In this document: piece after piece, positions 44,470 to 53,280 of the stretch
Layout of the letters: every line of letters begins with the position of its first letter
Numbering within the stretch: the stretch's first letter is position 1
Assembly (NCBI GenBank): GCA_038125725.1
Contig: JAYPEK010000013.1
Span: 19,090 to 83,089, forward strand
DNA: 64,000 nt
Reading direction: 5' to 3'
From: TMED8 sp038125725
GTDB taxonomy: Bacteria > Pseudomonadota > Alphaproteobacteria > Rhodospirillales > Casp-alpha2
Program-made: the position numbers and the translations under genes
Notes under the pieces: model-generated
What the model saw: the letters and a program-made list of their open reading frames with translations, nothing else
Told to the model about the DNA's origin: nothing
The model's database searches: none

Positions 44470-45450
44470 CTACTCGGCGGCGCCGGCAACCGGCCCAGGA
44501 GTGGGATCGGCAAGTTCGCGCGGCAGCTTGAAAATGACGTTTTCCTCGACGCCGGTGAGCGGCTCGACCTCGACCTTGCCGAAATCGCCGAGCCGCTTGA
44601 TGACGCCCTGCACCAGTTCCTCGGGCGCCGACGCGCCGGCGGTGATGCCGATGGTCGCGACCCCCTCCAGCCAGGCGGGATCGAGGTCGCTGGCGTCGGC
44701 GATCAGGTAGCTCGGCCGGCCCATGGAGGCGCCGAGGTCGCGCAGGCGGTTGGAATTGGAACTGTTCTGGGCGCCGACCACCAGGATCAGATCGACCTGC
44801 GGAGACAGCGCGCGCACCGCGTCCTGGCGGTTCTGGGTGGCGTAGCAGATGTCTTTCACGTCGGGACCGATGATCGATGGAAACTTGACCTTCAATGCCT
44901 CGATGACGTCGCGGGTATCGTCGACGCTGAGCGTCGTCTGGGTGACATAGGCGAGGCCGTCGGGATCGGCGACGTCGAGGGCCTGCACGTCTTCCACCGT
45001 GTTGACGATCATCACGCCGCCCGGAATCTGGCCGCGCGTGCCTTCCACTTCGGGGTGGCCGGCATGGCCGATGAGGATCACTTCACGGCCCTTGCGCACA
45101 TGGTTCTGGCCTTCCTTGTGCACCTTCGAGACCAGCGGGCAGGTGGCGTCGACCACTTCCAGCGCTCGCTCGCGCGCCGCCTCGACAACGCTGGCGGCGA
45201 CACCGTGGGCGCTAAAGATGGCATGCGCGCCTTCCGGGATGTCATCCACCTCCTCGACGAAGATGGCGCCCTTGGCCCTGAGCGAATCGACCACGTGCTT
45301 GTTGTGGACGATTTCGTGGCGGACATAGACCGGCGGGCCAAAGCGGTCGAGCGCGCGCTCGACGATTTCGATCGCGCGTTCGACGCCGGCACAGAAGCCG
45401 CGCGGGCTCGCCAGCAGGACTTTCAATTCTTTCGCCGTGTTTTCCGCCAT
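44470..45450 (-). CDS. ispH: 4-hydroxy-3-methylbut-2-enyl diphosphate reductase IspH
   Basis: A 326-residue iron-sulfur enzyme, last step of the MEP isoprenoid pathway (HMBPP to IPP and DMAPP). The three cluster cysteines are in SPRGFCAGVERA, VDATCPLVSKVH and DICYATQNRQDAV; the catalytic EED region and the histidines HEIVHNKHVV and SAHGVA are present. I took the ATG at 45450 (MAENTAKEL) as start; upstream ATGs (45477, 45522) lack a ribosome site. It supplies hopanoid precursors; placement before hpnH and divergent from hpnA suggests coregulation. Confidence 0.93.
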   Translation of the reverse strand: MAENTAKELKVLLASPRGFCAGVERAIEIVERALDRFGPPVYVRHEIVHNKHVVDSLRAKGAIFVEEVDDIPEGAHAIFSAHGVAASVVEAARERALEVVDATCPLVSKVHKEGQNHVRKGREVILIGHAGHPEVEGTRGQIPGGVMIVNTVEDVQALDVADPDGLAYVTQTTLSVDDTRDVIEALKVKFPSIIGPDVKDICYATQNRQDAVRALSPQVDLILVVGAQNSSNSNRLRDLGASMGRPSYLIADASDLDPAWLEGVATIGITAGASAPEELVQGVIKRLGDFGKVEVEPLTGVEENVIFKLPRELADPTPGPVAGAAE

Positions 45451-45569
45451 GGGCCGGTCACTCCATTCCCTTGTCATTGAAAATAGGGATGAAAGGCATA
45501 AAGGTGAAGGCCTTCTATACAAACCGGGGCGCCATGGCCAGGAGAAAGCCGGCCGAAGGGAGCCTGGCG

Positions 45570-46571
45570 ATGGAGACGCGCAGCATGATTCTGGTCACCG
45601 GAGCATCGGGATTCGTCGGCGCCGCGGTGGTGCGTGCGTTGCTCGATCGTGGCGACGACGTCCGCGTGCTGGTGCGTCCGACCTCGGATACCCGCAACTT
45701 CCAGGGCCTCGACGTGGAAGTGGCGTTGGGGGATTTGCTGCGGCCGGAAACCCTGGCACCGGCTGTCGAGGGCTGCCAGGCGCTCTACCACGTAGCTGCC
45801 GACTACCGGCTTTGGACCCGCAACCCCGACGCCATGTTTCGGGCCAACGTGGCGGGCTCGGAAGCCATCGTGCGCGCCGCCATGGCCGCGGGGGTGGGGC
45901 GAATCGTCTACACCAGTTCCGTCGCGGTCCTGGGGATCGTTCCGGGCGGCGAGGCGACCGAGGAGACATCCGTCACCTACGCCAACATGATCGGCGCCTA
46001 CAAACAATCCAAGTTCCGGGCCGAGGAAGCGGTGCGCCGCCTGATTGCCGACGAGGGCGCGCCGGTGGTGATCGTCAATCCATCCACTCCCGTCGGTCCG
46101 CGCGACGTGAAGCCGACCCCGACCGGACGGATGATCGTCGAGGCCGCGTCGGGACGCATGCCGGCCTACGTTGATACCGGCCTCAATATCGTTCATGTGG
46201 ACGATGTGGCGGCGGGGCATCTTCTTGCGCACGACAAGGGGCGTATCGGCGAGCGCTATATCCTGGGCGGTGAGAACATGGAACTGCGCCAGATCCTCAC
46301 CGAAATCGCCTACGTCGCCGGGCATCGCGCGCCGAAGGTGCGGCTGCCGCACAACCTGGTCTTGCCGATCGCCGCCGTGGCCGAGGCCTGGACCCGGCTC
46401 ACCGGCGGCGATGAGCCGTTTGCCACGGTCGATGGGGTCAGGATGGCGAAGAAGAAAATGTACTTCTCTTCCGCCAAGGCGCGGCGTGAACTCGGCTACG
46501 CACCGAGGCCGGCGCGCAAGGCCATCGTCGACGCGGTCAAATGGTTCATCGACAACGGCTATTGCACCTGA
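45570..46571 (+). CDS. hpnA: Hopanoid-associated sugar epimerase HpnA
   Basis: A 333-residue short-chain/extended-SDR protein. NAD-binding VTGASGFVGAAVVRAL, the SSVAVLG segment and the YxxxK-like catalytic part GAYKQSKFRAE, then IVNPSTPVGPRD. HpnA is a hopanoid cluster member with likely role in side-chain sugar modification. ATG 45570 follows GAAGGGA; earlier in-frame starts exist but would precede the SDR domain by 33 residues. Divergent from ispH. Confidence 0.88.
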   Translation: METRSMILVTGASGFVGAAVVRALLDRGDDVRVLVRPTSDTRNFQGLDVEVALGDLLRPETLAPAVEGCQALYHVAADYRLWTRNPDAMFRANVAGSEAIVRAAMAAGVGRIVYTSSVAVLGIVPGGEATEETSVTYANMIGAYKQSKFRAEEAVRRLIADEGAPVVIVNPSTPVGPRDVKPTPTGRMIVEAASGRMPAYVDTGLNIVHVDDVAAGHLLAHDKGRIGERYILGGENMELRQILTEIAYVAGHRAPKVRLPHNLVLPIAAVAEAWTRLTGGDEPFATVDGVRMAKKKMYFSSAKARRELGYAPRPARKAIVDAVKWFIDNGYCT

Positions 46572-46623
46572 CGATGGCTGGCCTTAAGACCCTTGGCGCC
46601 AGCGCTAGAAATTAGAGGTACGG

Positions 46624-47400
46624 ATGAAAGCACTGATGCTCGCCGCCGGTCTCGGCCGCCGCCTGTTCGGGGATGAAAACCACGAGCCGCCTAAGGCGCT
46701 GCTGCGCTTCGAGGGGCAATCGTTGCTGGAGCGCCACATCGAGCTGCTGCAGGCACACAACATCGAGGAACTGGTGTTGGTCGTGGGCCACGAGAAGGAC
46801 CTGTTGCTGGACGAGGCGCATCGGGTGTCACACCCGGGCTTCGTGCGCTCGTTCGAGAACCCGCGTTACCGCGAGGGGCCGATCCTGTCGCTGGCCACCG
46901 GCGAACAGGTGCTGCGGTCCGGTTCCGACGTCTTGTTCATGGATGCCGACGTGCTCTATCACCCGCTGCTGCTGGAGAAGCTTCTGGTCTCGCCGAAGCG
47001 CAGTTGCTTCCTGATCGACCGGGAATTCCAGTCCGACGACGACCCGGTGAAGATCTGCCTCAAGGACGGCCGCGTGGTGGATTTCGGCAAGATCGTCGAC
47101 GCCGAGTACGACACCGTCGGCGAATGGCCTGGTTTCATGAAGATGGAGCCGCGCGTCGCTTCACTGGTGATGGACGCGGCGCTCGAGATCATCGCGTCCG
47201 GCGAGATCGAGGGCGCCTACGAGCGCGCCATGCGCGCGGTGCTGATGAGCGAGCCGGAAGGCACCTTCGGCTTTGAAGACGTGACCGGCATTCCGTGGGT
47301 GGAGATCGACTACCCGAGCGATCTCAAAAAGGCGACGTCGAAGGTGTTCCCGCGTATCGGCGACTACCTGGCGGAGATCGTCGTCAAGGAAGCCGACTAG
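46624..47400 (+). CDS. LicC-like nucleotidyltransferase
   Basis: A 258-residue protein with a Rossmann-like NTP transferase fold: KALMLAAGLGRRLFGDE, PPKALLRFEGQSLLERH, LFMDADVLYHPLLL with the metal Asp, and a C-terminal VTGIPWVEIDYPSDLKKA. It resembles LicC-type phosphocholine cytidylyltransferases and PntC-type phosphonate cytidylyltransferases more than sugar-1-phosphate enzymes, because of the small size and the EIDYP tail. It lies 52 bases after hpnA and 2 kb before a PEP mutase with its own nucleotidyltransferase domain, so activation of a phospho- or phosphonoalcohol head group is likely. Confidence 0.8.
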   Translation: MKALMLAAGLGRRLFGDENHEPPKALLRFEGQSLLERHIELLQAHNIEELVLVVGHEKDLLLDEAHRVSHPGFVRSFENPRYREGPILSLATGEQVLRSGSDVLFMDADVLYHPLLLEKLLVSPKRSCFLIDREFQSDDDPVKICLKDGRVVDFGKIVDAEYDTVGEWPGFMKMEPRVASLVMDAALEIIASGEIEGAYERAMRAVLMSEPEGTFGFEDVTGIPWVEIDYPSDLKKATSKVFPRIGDYLAEIVVKEAD

Positions 47401-47403
47401 GCT

Positions 47404-48162
47404 CTAGACCCTGAAGACGTAGCTCTTGTCCGGGTCGCGGTCGATGTCGGGCGGGAAATTCTTGTGCTTGTCGGCGTAGTATTGCGCCATGTGATCGCCG
47501 GCCGACGCCCGGTTGTAGGTGGCGTAATAGATGCGCCGGACCCCGTCGCTCAGGTTCGGCTCCGACTGATGCGGCGCGTAGCAATCGAAGAACACCACGT
47601 CGCCGGGCTCGGTCGGGCAGGGGACGAAATCCATGCCCTGCATGTCGGCGTCGGTCAGCGGTTCCCATGACCGGAACACGCCTTCCTGGTGGCGCCCGGC
47701 GCAGAGTTCCAGGCAGCCGTTCTCCAGCGTCGCCGCGTCGACGCTGACCAGCGCGCTGATGAAGAAATCGGCGTAAACATCCCATCCCGCCTGGCTGTCC
47801 TGATGCGGCTTGAAGCCATCGCCGCCGGGCATCTTGAAATTGATCTTTTCCTTGAACAGCGCCGCGTCCTCGCCGAGCAGCTGGCCGACGGGTGCGGCCA
47901 GCGCCTCGGTGAGTTCCTTAAAGCCGGCATGGAAGGGGGCGATGTTTTCGATGCGGCTGACCAGGTCGGCGTCGTCGCCCTTTAGGCTCTTCTCGTGATA
48001 AACCCAGTGCTTGCCGGATTCTTCCGGCCGTGCCAGCAACTCGTCGCTCCAGCTCGAGATCGTCGCCATTTCGTCGGCGGAAAAGCCGCGGCGCAGCACC
48101 AGGAAGCCGTCCGAATGGAAGGCCTGGACCTGTTCGTCGGTAAGGATCGGAATGTTCAGCAT
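47404..48162 (-). CDS. PhyH-family Fe(II)/2-oxoglutarate dioxygenase
   Basis: A 252-residue protein of the phytanoyl-CoA dioxygenase family. The iron facial triad is HxD in FKPHQDSQAGW and the later His in APHQSEPN; 2-oxoglutarate-binding Arg is in RRIYYATYN. Members act on phytanoyl-CoA, on phosphonates (PhnY and TmpA hydroxylate 2-aminoethylphosphonate types) and on natural products. Convergent with the LicC-like gene and next to a phosphonate set, so hydroxylation of a C-P head group is an attractive but unproven role; hopanoid tailoring is another. Confidence 0.82.
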   Translation of the reverse strand: MLNIPILTDEQVQAFHSDGFLVLRRGFSADEMATISSWSDELLARPEESGKHWVYHEKSLKGDDADLVSRIENIAPFHAGFKELTEALAAPVGQLLGEDAALFKEKINFKMPGGDGFKPHQDSQAGWDVYADFFISALVSVDAATLENGCLELCAGRHQEGVFRSWEPLTDADMQGMDFVPCPTEPGDVVFFDCYAPHQSEPNLSDGVRRIYYATYNRASAGDHMAQYYADKHKNFPPDIDRDPDKSYVFRV

Positions 48163-48202
48163 CGCGCGGAATATATGGCCGCCCGGCGGTGGCCGCAAGC
48201 GC

Positions 48203-48997
48203 TCAACGCCGGCGCCGCAAGGCGAAGAAAACCAGTGATACCGCGACGAGGTAACTCCAGGCGACCAGCAGCGATGCCATTGTTCCCAAGTGCACGCCGA
48301 AGGCCGGATAGCTCCAGGGCAGGCTGGCGACATAGCAGATCACCGAACCGATGCCGATGGGAAATCCCTTCAGCAGCGCGTTCACGTGGTCGGCGGAATA
48401 GGTGACGTTGACGATCAGCATGGTCGGTAGCAGCGTCATCGGAAATCCCATCAAGACGCCGGCCCAGGCCGGCCCCAGCACCGAGGCGACGCCGACCACC
48501 GACAGCACCATCGCCGCCGCCAGCCCGGCGCGCAGCGTCAGCAGCCTGAGCGTCAGGCGCACCGGGGTCGCCACCTTGACGTCGAGCGCCCGGCGAAGCG
48601 CCAGGCCGGCCAGCACCGCGCTCGTCACCGACAGCGCCAGCGCGCCGACAAGGTCGAAGTGAATTCGGCTCAGCACCATCGACACCGCGAGCTGCGCGGC
48701 AAGGCTGGCGGCGCAACTGTTGACGACCTGGAAGCGCCCGCCCCGGCGTGCCACCTCGTGGTAGACGGCAATGAACACCATCACCCCGGACATTCCCGCG
48801 ACCGCGTGCGGGATGGAGGCGACGACGAAGGGGATGCCTTCCTCCAGGCCGAGGATGTAGTAGGAGATCAGGCCGCCCAAGGGCGCGCCGGAGACGATTC
48901 CGGCGACGCGCGGGCTCAGACGCTCGGCCAAGAGCGACATGGCCAGCACAATGCCGCCCGCGAAGGCCGCCTTGATGGCAAGGTAGACGAAAAACAT
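48203..48997 (-). CDS. Polytopic membrane protein of unknown function
   Basis: A 264-residue protein with about eight hydrophobic helices (AIKAAFAGGIVLAMSLLAERL, GMSGVMVFIAVY, LAVSMVLSRIHFDLVGALAL, LSVVGVASVLGPAWAGVLMGFP and others), with a short basic C-terminus. I do not recognise the family; the PRVAGIVSGAPLGGL and PMTLLPTMLIVN loops could be functional. Upstream of the PhyH dioxygenase by 40 bases on the same strand. The 170-base spacer to pepM contains no obvious element. Confidence 0.65.
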   Translation of the reverse strand: MFFVYLAIKAAFAGGIVLAMSLLAERLSPRVAGIVSGAPLGGLISYYILGLEEGIPFVVASIPHAVAGMSGVMVFIAVYHEVARRGGRFQVVNSCAASLAAQLAVSMVLSRIHFDLVGALALSVTSAVLAGLALRRALDVKVATPVRLTLRLLTLRAGLAAAMVLSVVGVASVLGPAWAGVLMGFPMTLLPTMLIVNVTYSADHVNALLKGFPIGIGSVICYVASLPWSYPAFGVHLGTMASLLVAWSYLVAVSLVFFALRRRR

Positions 48998-49167
48998 CCC
49001 GGTATCCCCAAGAACCGCGAAGCGAGTGTAGGGAGCGTCCGGGCCGACCGCAAGCGGCGCCGCGGCGAGCGGGAACGCGAGCGAATCCCTGGAATATCCG
49101 GTGAGATGTGTTATATGCGGCCATCGCCTTTAATGCCGCGAATCCAGAACCTTAACAGGGGCAAATC

Positions 49168-50829
49168 ATGGTTACGACCCACGCCGCTTCCGCCGATCCC
49201 GCGCGCGCGCCGCGCTCCAAATTCCGCCAGCTGCGCGACATGCTGAATTCACCGGAGCTCGAGTTCATCATGGAGGCCCACAACGGCCTCTCCGCCAAGA
49301 TCGTCGAGGAGACCGGGTTCAAGGGAATCTGGGCGTCGGGGCTATCCATGTCGGCGGCGCTCGGCGTGCGCGACAACAACGAGGCGTCCTGGACCCAGGT
49401 GCTGGAAGTGCTTGAATTCATGGGTGACGCGACTCAGATCCCGATCCTGGTCGACGGCGACACCGGCTGGGGCAACTTCAACAACATGCGCCGCGCCGTC
49501 ACCAAGCTGTGCCAGCGCGGCGTCGCCGGCATCTGCATCGAGGACAAGCTGTTTCCGAAGACCAGCTCGTTCATCGGCGACGGTCAGCCGCTCGCCGACG
49601 TCGACGAGTTCTGCGGCAAGATCAAGGCCGGCAAGGACAGCCAGACCGACGACGATTTCTCCATCGTCGCGCGTATCGAGGCGCTGATTTCCGGCTGGGG
49701 CATGGATGAGGCCTTGCGGCGCGCCGAGGCCTATCACGCCGCCGGCGCCGACGCCGTGCTGATACACTCGAAAAAGGCCACCGCCGACGAGGTCCTGCAG
49801 TTCACCCGCGAATGGGCCGGACGCTCGCCGGTGGTGATCGTGCCGACCAAGTACTACGCCACCCCAACCGACGAATTCCGCGACGCCGGCGTGTCGCTGG
49901 CGATCTGGGCCAACCACAACATGCGCGCCGCCATCAGCGCCATGCGCGACGTCTCGGCGCGGATTTTCCGCGACCAGAGCCTGGCCGGCATCGAGGCCGA
50001 GGTGACGCCGGTCTCGGACGTTTTTGCGATCGCCGGCAACGACGAACTTGCCGACGCCGAGAAACGCTACCTGCCGGGGAACGACAGCGCGCCGGGCGCG
50101 GTGGTGCTGGCGGCGTCCCGCGGGGCGGAACTGGGCGAACTGACGGCGGACCGGCCGAAGTGCATGATCGACGTGCGCGGCCAGCCGTTGCTGCGGCGCC
50201 TGACCGGCAGCCTCAAGGCGGCCGGCGTGCGCAATATCACGGTGGTGCGCGGCTACAAGAAGGACGCCATCAACCTGCCGTCCATCGATGTCGTCGACAA
50301 CGACTTCTTCGCCACCACCGGCGAGGCCGCCAGCCTGGCCTGCGCCATCGAGCGCATCCAGGGCGAGACGGTCATCGCCTATGGCGACATCCTGTTCCGC
50401 CAGTACTACCTCGACCAATTGCTGGAGGCCGACGCCGACATCATCGTCGCCGTCGATGCCTTGTGGGAGACGCGCCAAGTGCGTGCCGCCGATGCTGTGC
50501 GGGATTTCGTCCAATGCTCGAAGCCGTTTTCCGGCGACTACCTGGACGACGAACCGGTGACGCTGCAACGCATGGCCAACGACCTGGACGCGCAACAGGT
50601 GCACGGGGAATGGATCGGCCTTGCGCGCCTGTCGGCCAAGGGAGCCGAATTGGTGCGCGACGCCCTGGAAGCCATGCGCGCCGATGGCTCCCTGCACACC
50701 GCCTCGACGCTTGATCTGTTCAGCCGCATCGCCGATGCCGGGCATCAGGTGCGGGTGCTCTACGTGCCGGGGCAGTGGATGGACGTGGACGACGCCACCG
50801 ACCTGATCGACGCCGGTAGGTTCCTGTGA
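49168..50829 (+). CDS. pepM: Phosphoenolpyruvate mutase fused to nucleotidyltransferase
   Basis: A 553-residue two-domain protein. Residues about 15-300 are a PEP mutase barrel (C-P bond formation from PEP): WASGLSMSAALGVRDNNEAS, VDGDTGWGNFNN with the metal aspartates, EDKLFPKTSSF at 125-135, ARIEALI. Residues about 308-553 are an NTP transferase of the PntC/LicC type (VVLAASRGAELGELTADRPK, YGDILF metal Asp, DVDDATDLIDAG end). The fusion would make phosphonopyruvate and, after further steps, activate a phosphonate with a nucleotide. The PEP mutase signature has Ser where Asn is standard. Overlaps the next gene by 4 bases. Confidence 0.9.
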   Translation: MVTTHAASADPARAPRSKFRQLRDMLNSPELEFIMEAHNGLSAKIVEETGFKGIWASGLSMSAALGVRDNNEASWTQVLEVLEFMGDATQIPILVDGDTGWGNFNNMRRAVTKLCQRGVAGICIEDKLFPKTSSFIGDGQPLADVDEFCGKIKAGKDSQTDDDFSIVARIEALISGWGMDEALRRAEAYHAAGADAVLIHSKKATADEVLQFTREWAGRSPVVIVPTKYYATPTDEFRDAGVSLAIWANHNMRAAISAMRDVSARIFRDQSLAGIEAEVTPVSDVFAIAGNDELADAEKRYLPGNDSAPGAVVLAASRGAELGELTADRPKCMIDVRGQPLLRRLTGSLKAAGVRNITVVRGYKKDAINLPSIDVVDNDFFATTGEAASLACAIERIQGETVIAYGDILFRQYYLDQLLEADADIIVAVDALWETRQVRAADAVRDFVQCSKPFSGDYLDDEPVTLQRMANDLDAQQVHGEWIGLARLSAKGAELVRDALEAMRADGSLHTASTLDLFSRIADAGHQVRVLYVPGQWMDVDDATDLIDAGRFL

Positions 50830-51977
50830 TCTCAGCCGAGGCCTTTCTGGCGCCGGTGCGCGCCGCCGGGTTCGATTTCTTTACCGGCGTGCCATGCTCG
50901 TACCTGACGCCGCTGATCAACCGGGTCATCGGCTCGGACGCCTACGACTACGTCGCCGCCGCCAGCGAGGGCGAGGCTGTCGCCATCGCCGCCGGCGCCT
51001 GGCTGGCCGGCAAAAAGACCGTGTTCATGTGCCAGAACTCCGGCCTCGGCAATGCGGTCAATCCGCTCACCTCGCTCAACTTCCCGTTCCGCATCCCGAC
51101 GCTGGCGGTCGTTACGTGGCGCGGCGGGCCGGGCCTCAAGGACGAGCCGCAACACGAATTGATGGGCAAGATCACACCCGACCTCCTCGACGTCATCCGG
51201 GTGCCGAACGAACTGTTCCCGAAGCGGCTCGAGGATGTCGAGCCGGTGCTCGGCCGGGCGCTCGATTACATGGCGCGCGAGCAGCTTCCCTATGCGCTGA
51301 TCATGAACAAGAGCGACGTCGCCGATGACGGGCTTGACGTGGAACCGGTCGCGGCGCCGGCGCCGGGCGAACTGGAAGACCGGCTGGACGGTGCCCCGCC
51401 GACCCGCTTCGCTGCTCTCGAAAGGCTGTTGGGCATTGTCCCGGAAGTCGCCGCGATCATCGCCGCCACCGGCAAGTGTGGACGCGAACTGTTCACGCTC
51501 GCCGACCGCGACCAGCATCTCTATCAGGTGGGGTCCATGGGCTGCGCCGCTTCCATGGGGCTCGGCGTGGCGCTCAATGCCGAACGGCCGGTGATCGTGC
51601 TCGACGGCGACGGCGCCGTCCTGATGAAGATGGGGACGCTGGCCACCGTCGGCGCCTACGCACCGAAGAACCTTGTGCATGTCGTGCTCGACAACGGCAC
51701 CTACGATTCCACCGGCGGCCAGCCGACCACGTCGGGCGTCGTCGATTTCGCCGCCGCCGCCGTCGCCTGCGGCTACGCGCATGGCTACCGCTGCGATGGG
51801 CTGGATGGATTCGAGGCGGCGCTGGCGTCGTCGATCCGCCGCCCCGGTCCGCACCTGATCCACCTGAAGATCCAGCCGGGCTCACGCGACAACCTGGGCC
51901 GCCCGACGGTCAAGCCGGCCGACGTGGCGCGTCGCTTTCAGGCGTTTCTGGCGGGCGGGGAGGTTTCCCGGTCATGA
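50826..51977 (+). CDS. ppd: Phosphonopyruvate decarboxylase
   Basis: A 383-residue thiamine diphosphate enzyme, the step that pulls the PEP mutase equilibrium by making phosphonoacetaldehyde. Conserved: FTGVPCSYLTPLIN, AASEGEAVAIAAGAWL (activating Glu), QNSGLGNAVNPLTSL, and the cofactor motif LDGDGAVLMKMGTLATVG to VLDNGTYDSTGGQP. GTG start overlaps pepM stop (GTGA). No 2-aminoethylphosphonate transaminase or phosphonoacetaldehyde reductase is in the adjacent operon. Confidence 0.93.
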   Translation: MISAEAFLAPVRAAGFDFFTGVPCSYLTPLINRVIGSDAYDYVAAASEGEAVAIAAGAWLAGKKTVFMCQNSGLGNAVNPLTSLNFPFRIPTLAVVTWRGGPGLKDEPQHELMGKITPDLLDVIRVPNELFPKRLEDVEPVLGRALDYMAREQLPYALIMNKSDVADDGLDVEPVAAPAPGELEDRLDGAPPTRFAALERLLGIVPEVAAIIAATGKCGRELFTLADRDQHLYQVGSMGCAASMGLGVALNAERPVIVLDGDGAVLMKMGTLATVGAYAPKNLVHVVLDNGTYDSTGGQPTTSGVVDFAAAAVACGYAHGYRCDGLDGFEAALASSIRRPGPHLIHLKIQPGSRDNLGRPTVKPADVARRFQAFLAGGEVSRS

Positions 51978-52585
51978 GCCACAACACCTGGATCCACAAG
52001 CTGTCGCGCGTCACCATCGTCAACCCGCTGGCCAAGACCCGCGTGCATCCGAACCACTTGACGGCAGCGCGTCTGGCGCTGGGGCTGGCGGCGGTCGCGG
52101 GTTTCGCCACCGGGGCGACGCCCTGGGTGCAGGCCGGCGCCGTGGCGTTCCTGCTTTCCATACTGTTCGACCGCGCCGACGGCGATTTGGCGCGGATCAC
52201 CGGGCGCACCAGCCCGTTCGGGCACAAGCTCGACCTGTTCGCCGACTCGCTCTGCAACTCACTGATCTTCGTCGGCCTCGGCGTCGGGCTCAGCCACGGG
52301 CCCTATGGGCTCGGTGCCGTCGTCATGGGGGTGACGGCGGGTGTCGCGGTGGCGGCGATCCTCGGCATGGTGATCCGCATCGAGCGGCTGGAAGGCGCGC
52401 GCGCCGCCGAGATCGGCGGTGTCGCGGGGTTCGATCCCGACGACGCCATGGCGCTGGTGCCGCTGGCGGTGCTGTTCGGCGCCGCCGAGGGATTGCTATT
52501 GGCGGCGGCCATCGGCGCGCCCTGTTTCGCGGTGTTCTTCCTGATGCTGTTCCGGCGCAAATTGTTCGGCGAAAAGCAGGGGTGA
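51974..52585 (+). CDS. CDP-alcohol phosphatidyltransferase (complete motif)
   Basis: A 203-residue integral membrane transferase. The family motif D-G-x2-A-R-x8-G-x3-D-x3-D is complete: DGDLARITGRTSPFGHKLDL then FAD. About six helices. It transfers a diglyceride or an alcohol between CDP-activated and free partner. Start overlaps the ppd stop by 4 bases, making pepM-ppd-transferase one translationally coupled set; the likely use is moving a CMP-activated phosphonate (or its equivalent) to a lipid. Its stop lies one base before the stop of the convergent degenerate paralogue. Confidence 0.88.
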   Translation: MSHNTWIHKLSRVTIVNPLAKTRVHPNHLTAARLALGLAAVAGFATGATPWVQAGAVAFLLSILFDRADGDLARITGRTSPFGHKLDLFADSLCNSLIFVGLGVGLSHGPYGLGAVVMGVTAGVAVAAILGMVIRIERLEGARAAEIGGVAGFDPDDAMALVPLAVLFGAAEGLLLAAAIGAPCFAVFFLMLFRRKLFGEKQG

Positions 52586-52586
52586 G

Positions 52587-53198
52587 CTATCGATGCCGCT
52601 TCAGCCGCGCCAGTTCCCAAAGCGCCCACAGGCCGTAGACGGCGGCGCCGATGCCGGCGGCGATGAAGAACGGATAGAGCCAGCCCGCCCAGGTGATCGG
52701 CGCCAGCAGGTAGATGCCGTCCTCCAGTTCGAAACCGGCGAACCCGGGATAGCCGACGGCCTCGCCCTCGTCGGTGTCGATGTCGTCGTGGGCCTGGTCG
52801 ATGCCCAGGTTGGTGAACACCGACCCCAGCGCCGAGACCGACGCGGCGGCGCCCAACGCCAGCGCCCAGTGGCCCAATTCGCTGTCGCGGAAGCCCAGAC
52901 CCATGCAGATGAACAGCGCGCCGTAGCTCAAGCCGCCAGACGCGTAGTCCAGGTAATACCCCAGCTTCGACTTCATGTTCTTCTGGCGCGCCAGTTCACC
53001 GTCGAAATGATCGAGAAAGCGCGCCAGCACGAACAGACCCGCGCCCCAGTTGGCCCAGTAGGCCGACCCTTCGGCCAACATGGCCGCACCCGCCATGGCC
53101 ACGAACAGCGTAGCGATGGTCAGTTGGTTGGGCGTCACCGGCGAGTGCACCAAGGGCCTCACCAGCACGCGGGCGATACGTTGATCCCAAGGTTCCAT
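52587..53198 (-). CDS. CDP-alcohol phosphatidyltransferase-like, last motif Asp replaced
   Basis: A 203-residue membrane protein of the same family, read leftward. Motif runs DGELARQKNMKSKLGYYLDY, but the position of the last, catalytic-base aspartate is glycine (codon complement at 52935-52937; the preceding Asp is at 52947-52949). The rest (N-terminal PLVHSPVTPNQLT, several helices) is intact and free of stops, so it is not a decayed pseudogene. Either the base is supplied elsewhere or the protein binds without transferring. Head-on to the complete enzyme with one base between stops. Confidence 0.82.
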   Translation of the reverse strand: MEPWDQRIARVLVRPLVHSPVTPNQLTIATLFVAMAGAAMLAEGSAYWANWGAGLFVLARFLDHFDGELARQKNMKSKLGYYLDYASGGLSYGALFICMGLGFRDSELGHWALALGAAASVSALGSVFTNLGIDQAHDDIDTDEGEAVGYPGFAGFELEDGIYLLAPITWAGWLYPFFIAAGIGAAVYGLWALWELARLKRHR

Positions 53199-53280
53199 GG
53201 GTCGCTCCCGACAATCGCGCCAACCTGTCGAGAGGCCGGGGGCAAGTCAAGCGCGGGCTCGGGCGCGCGGAGGATATGCC

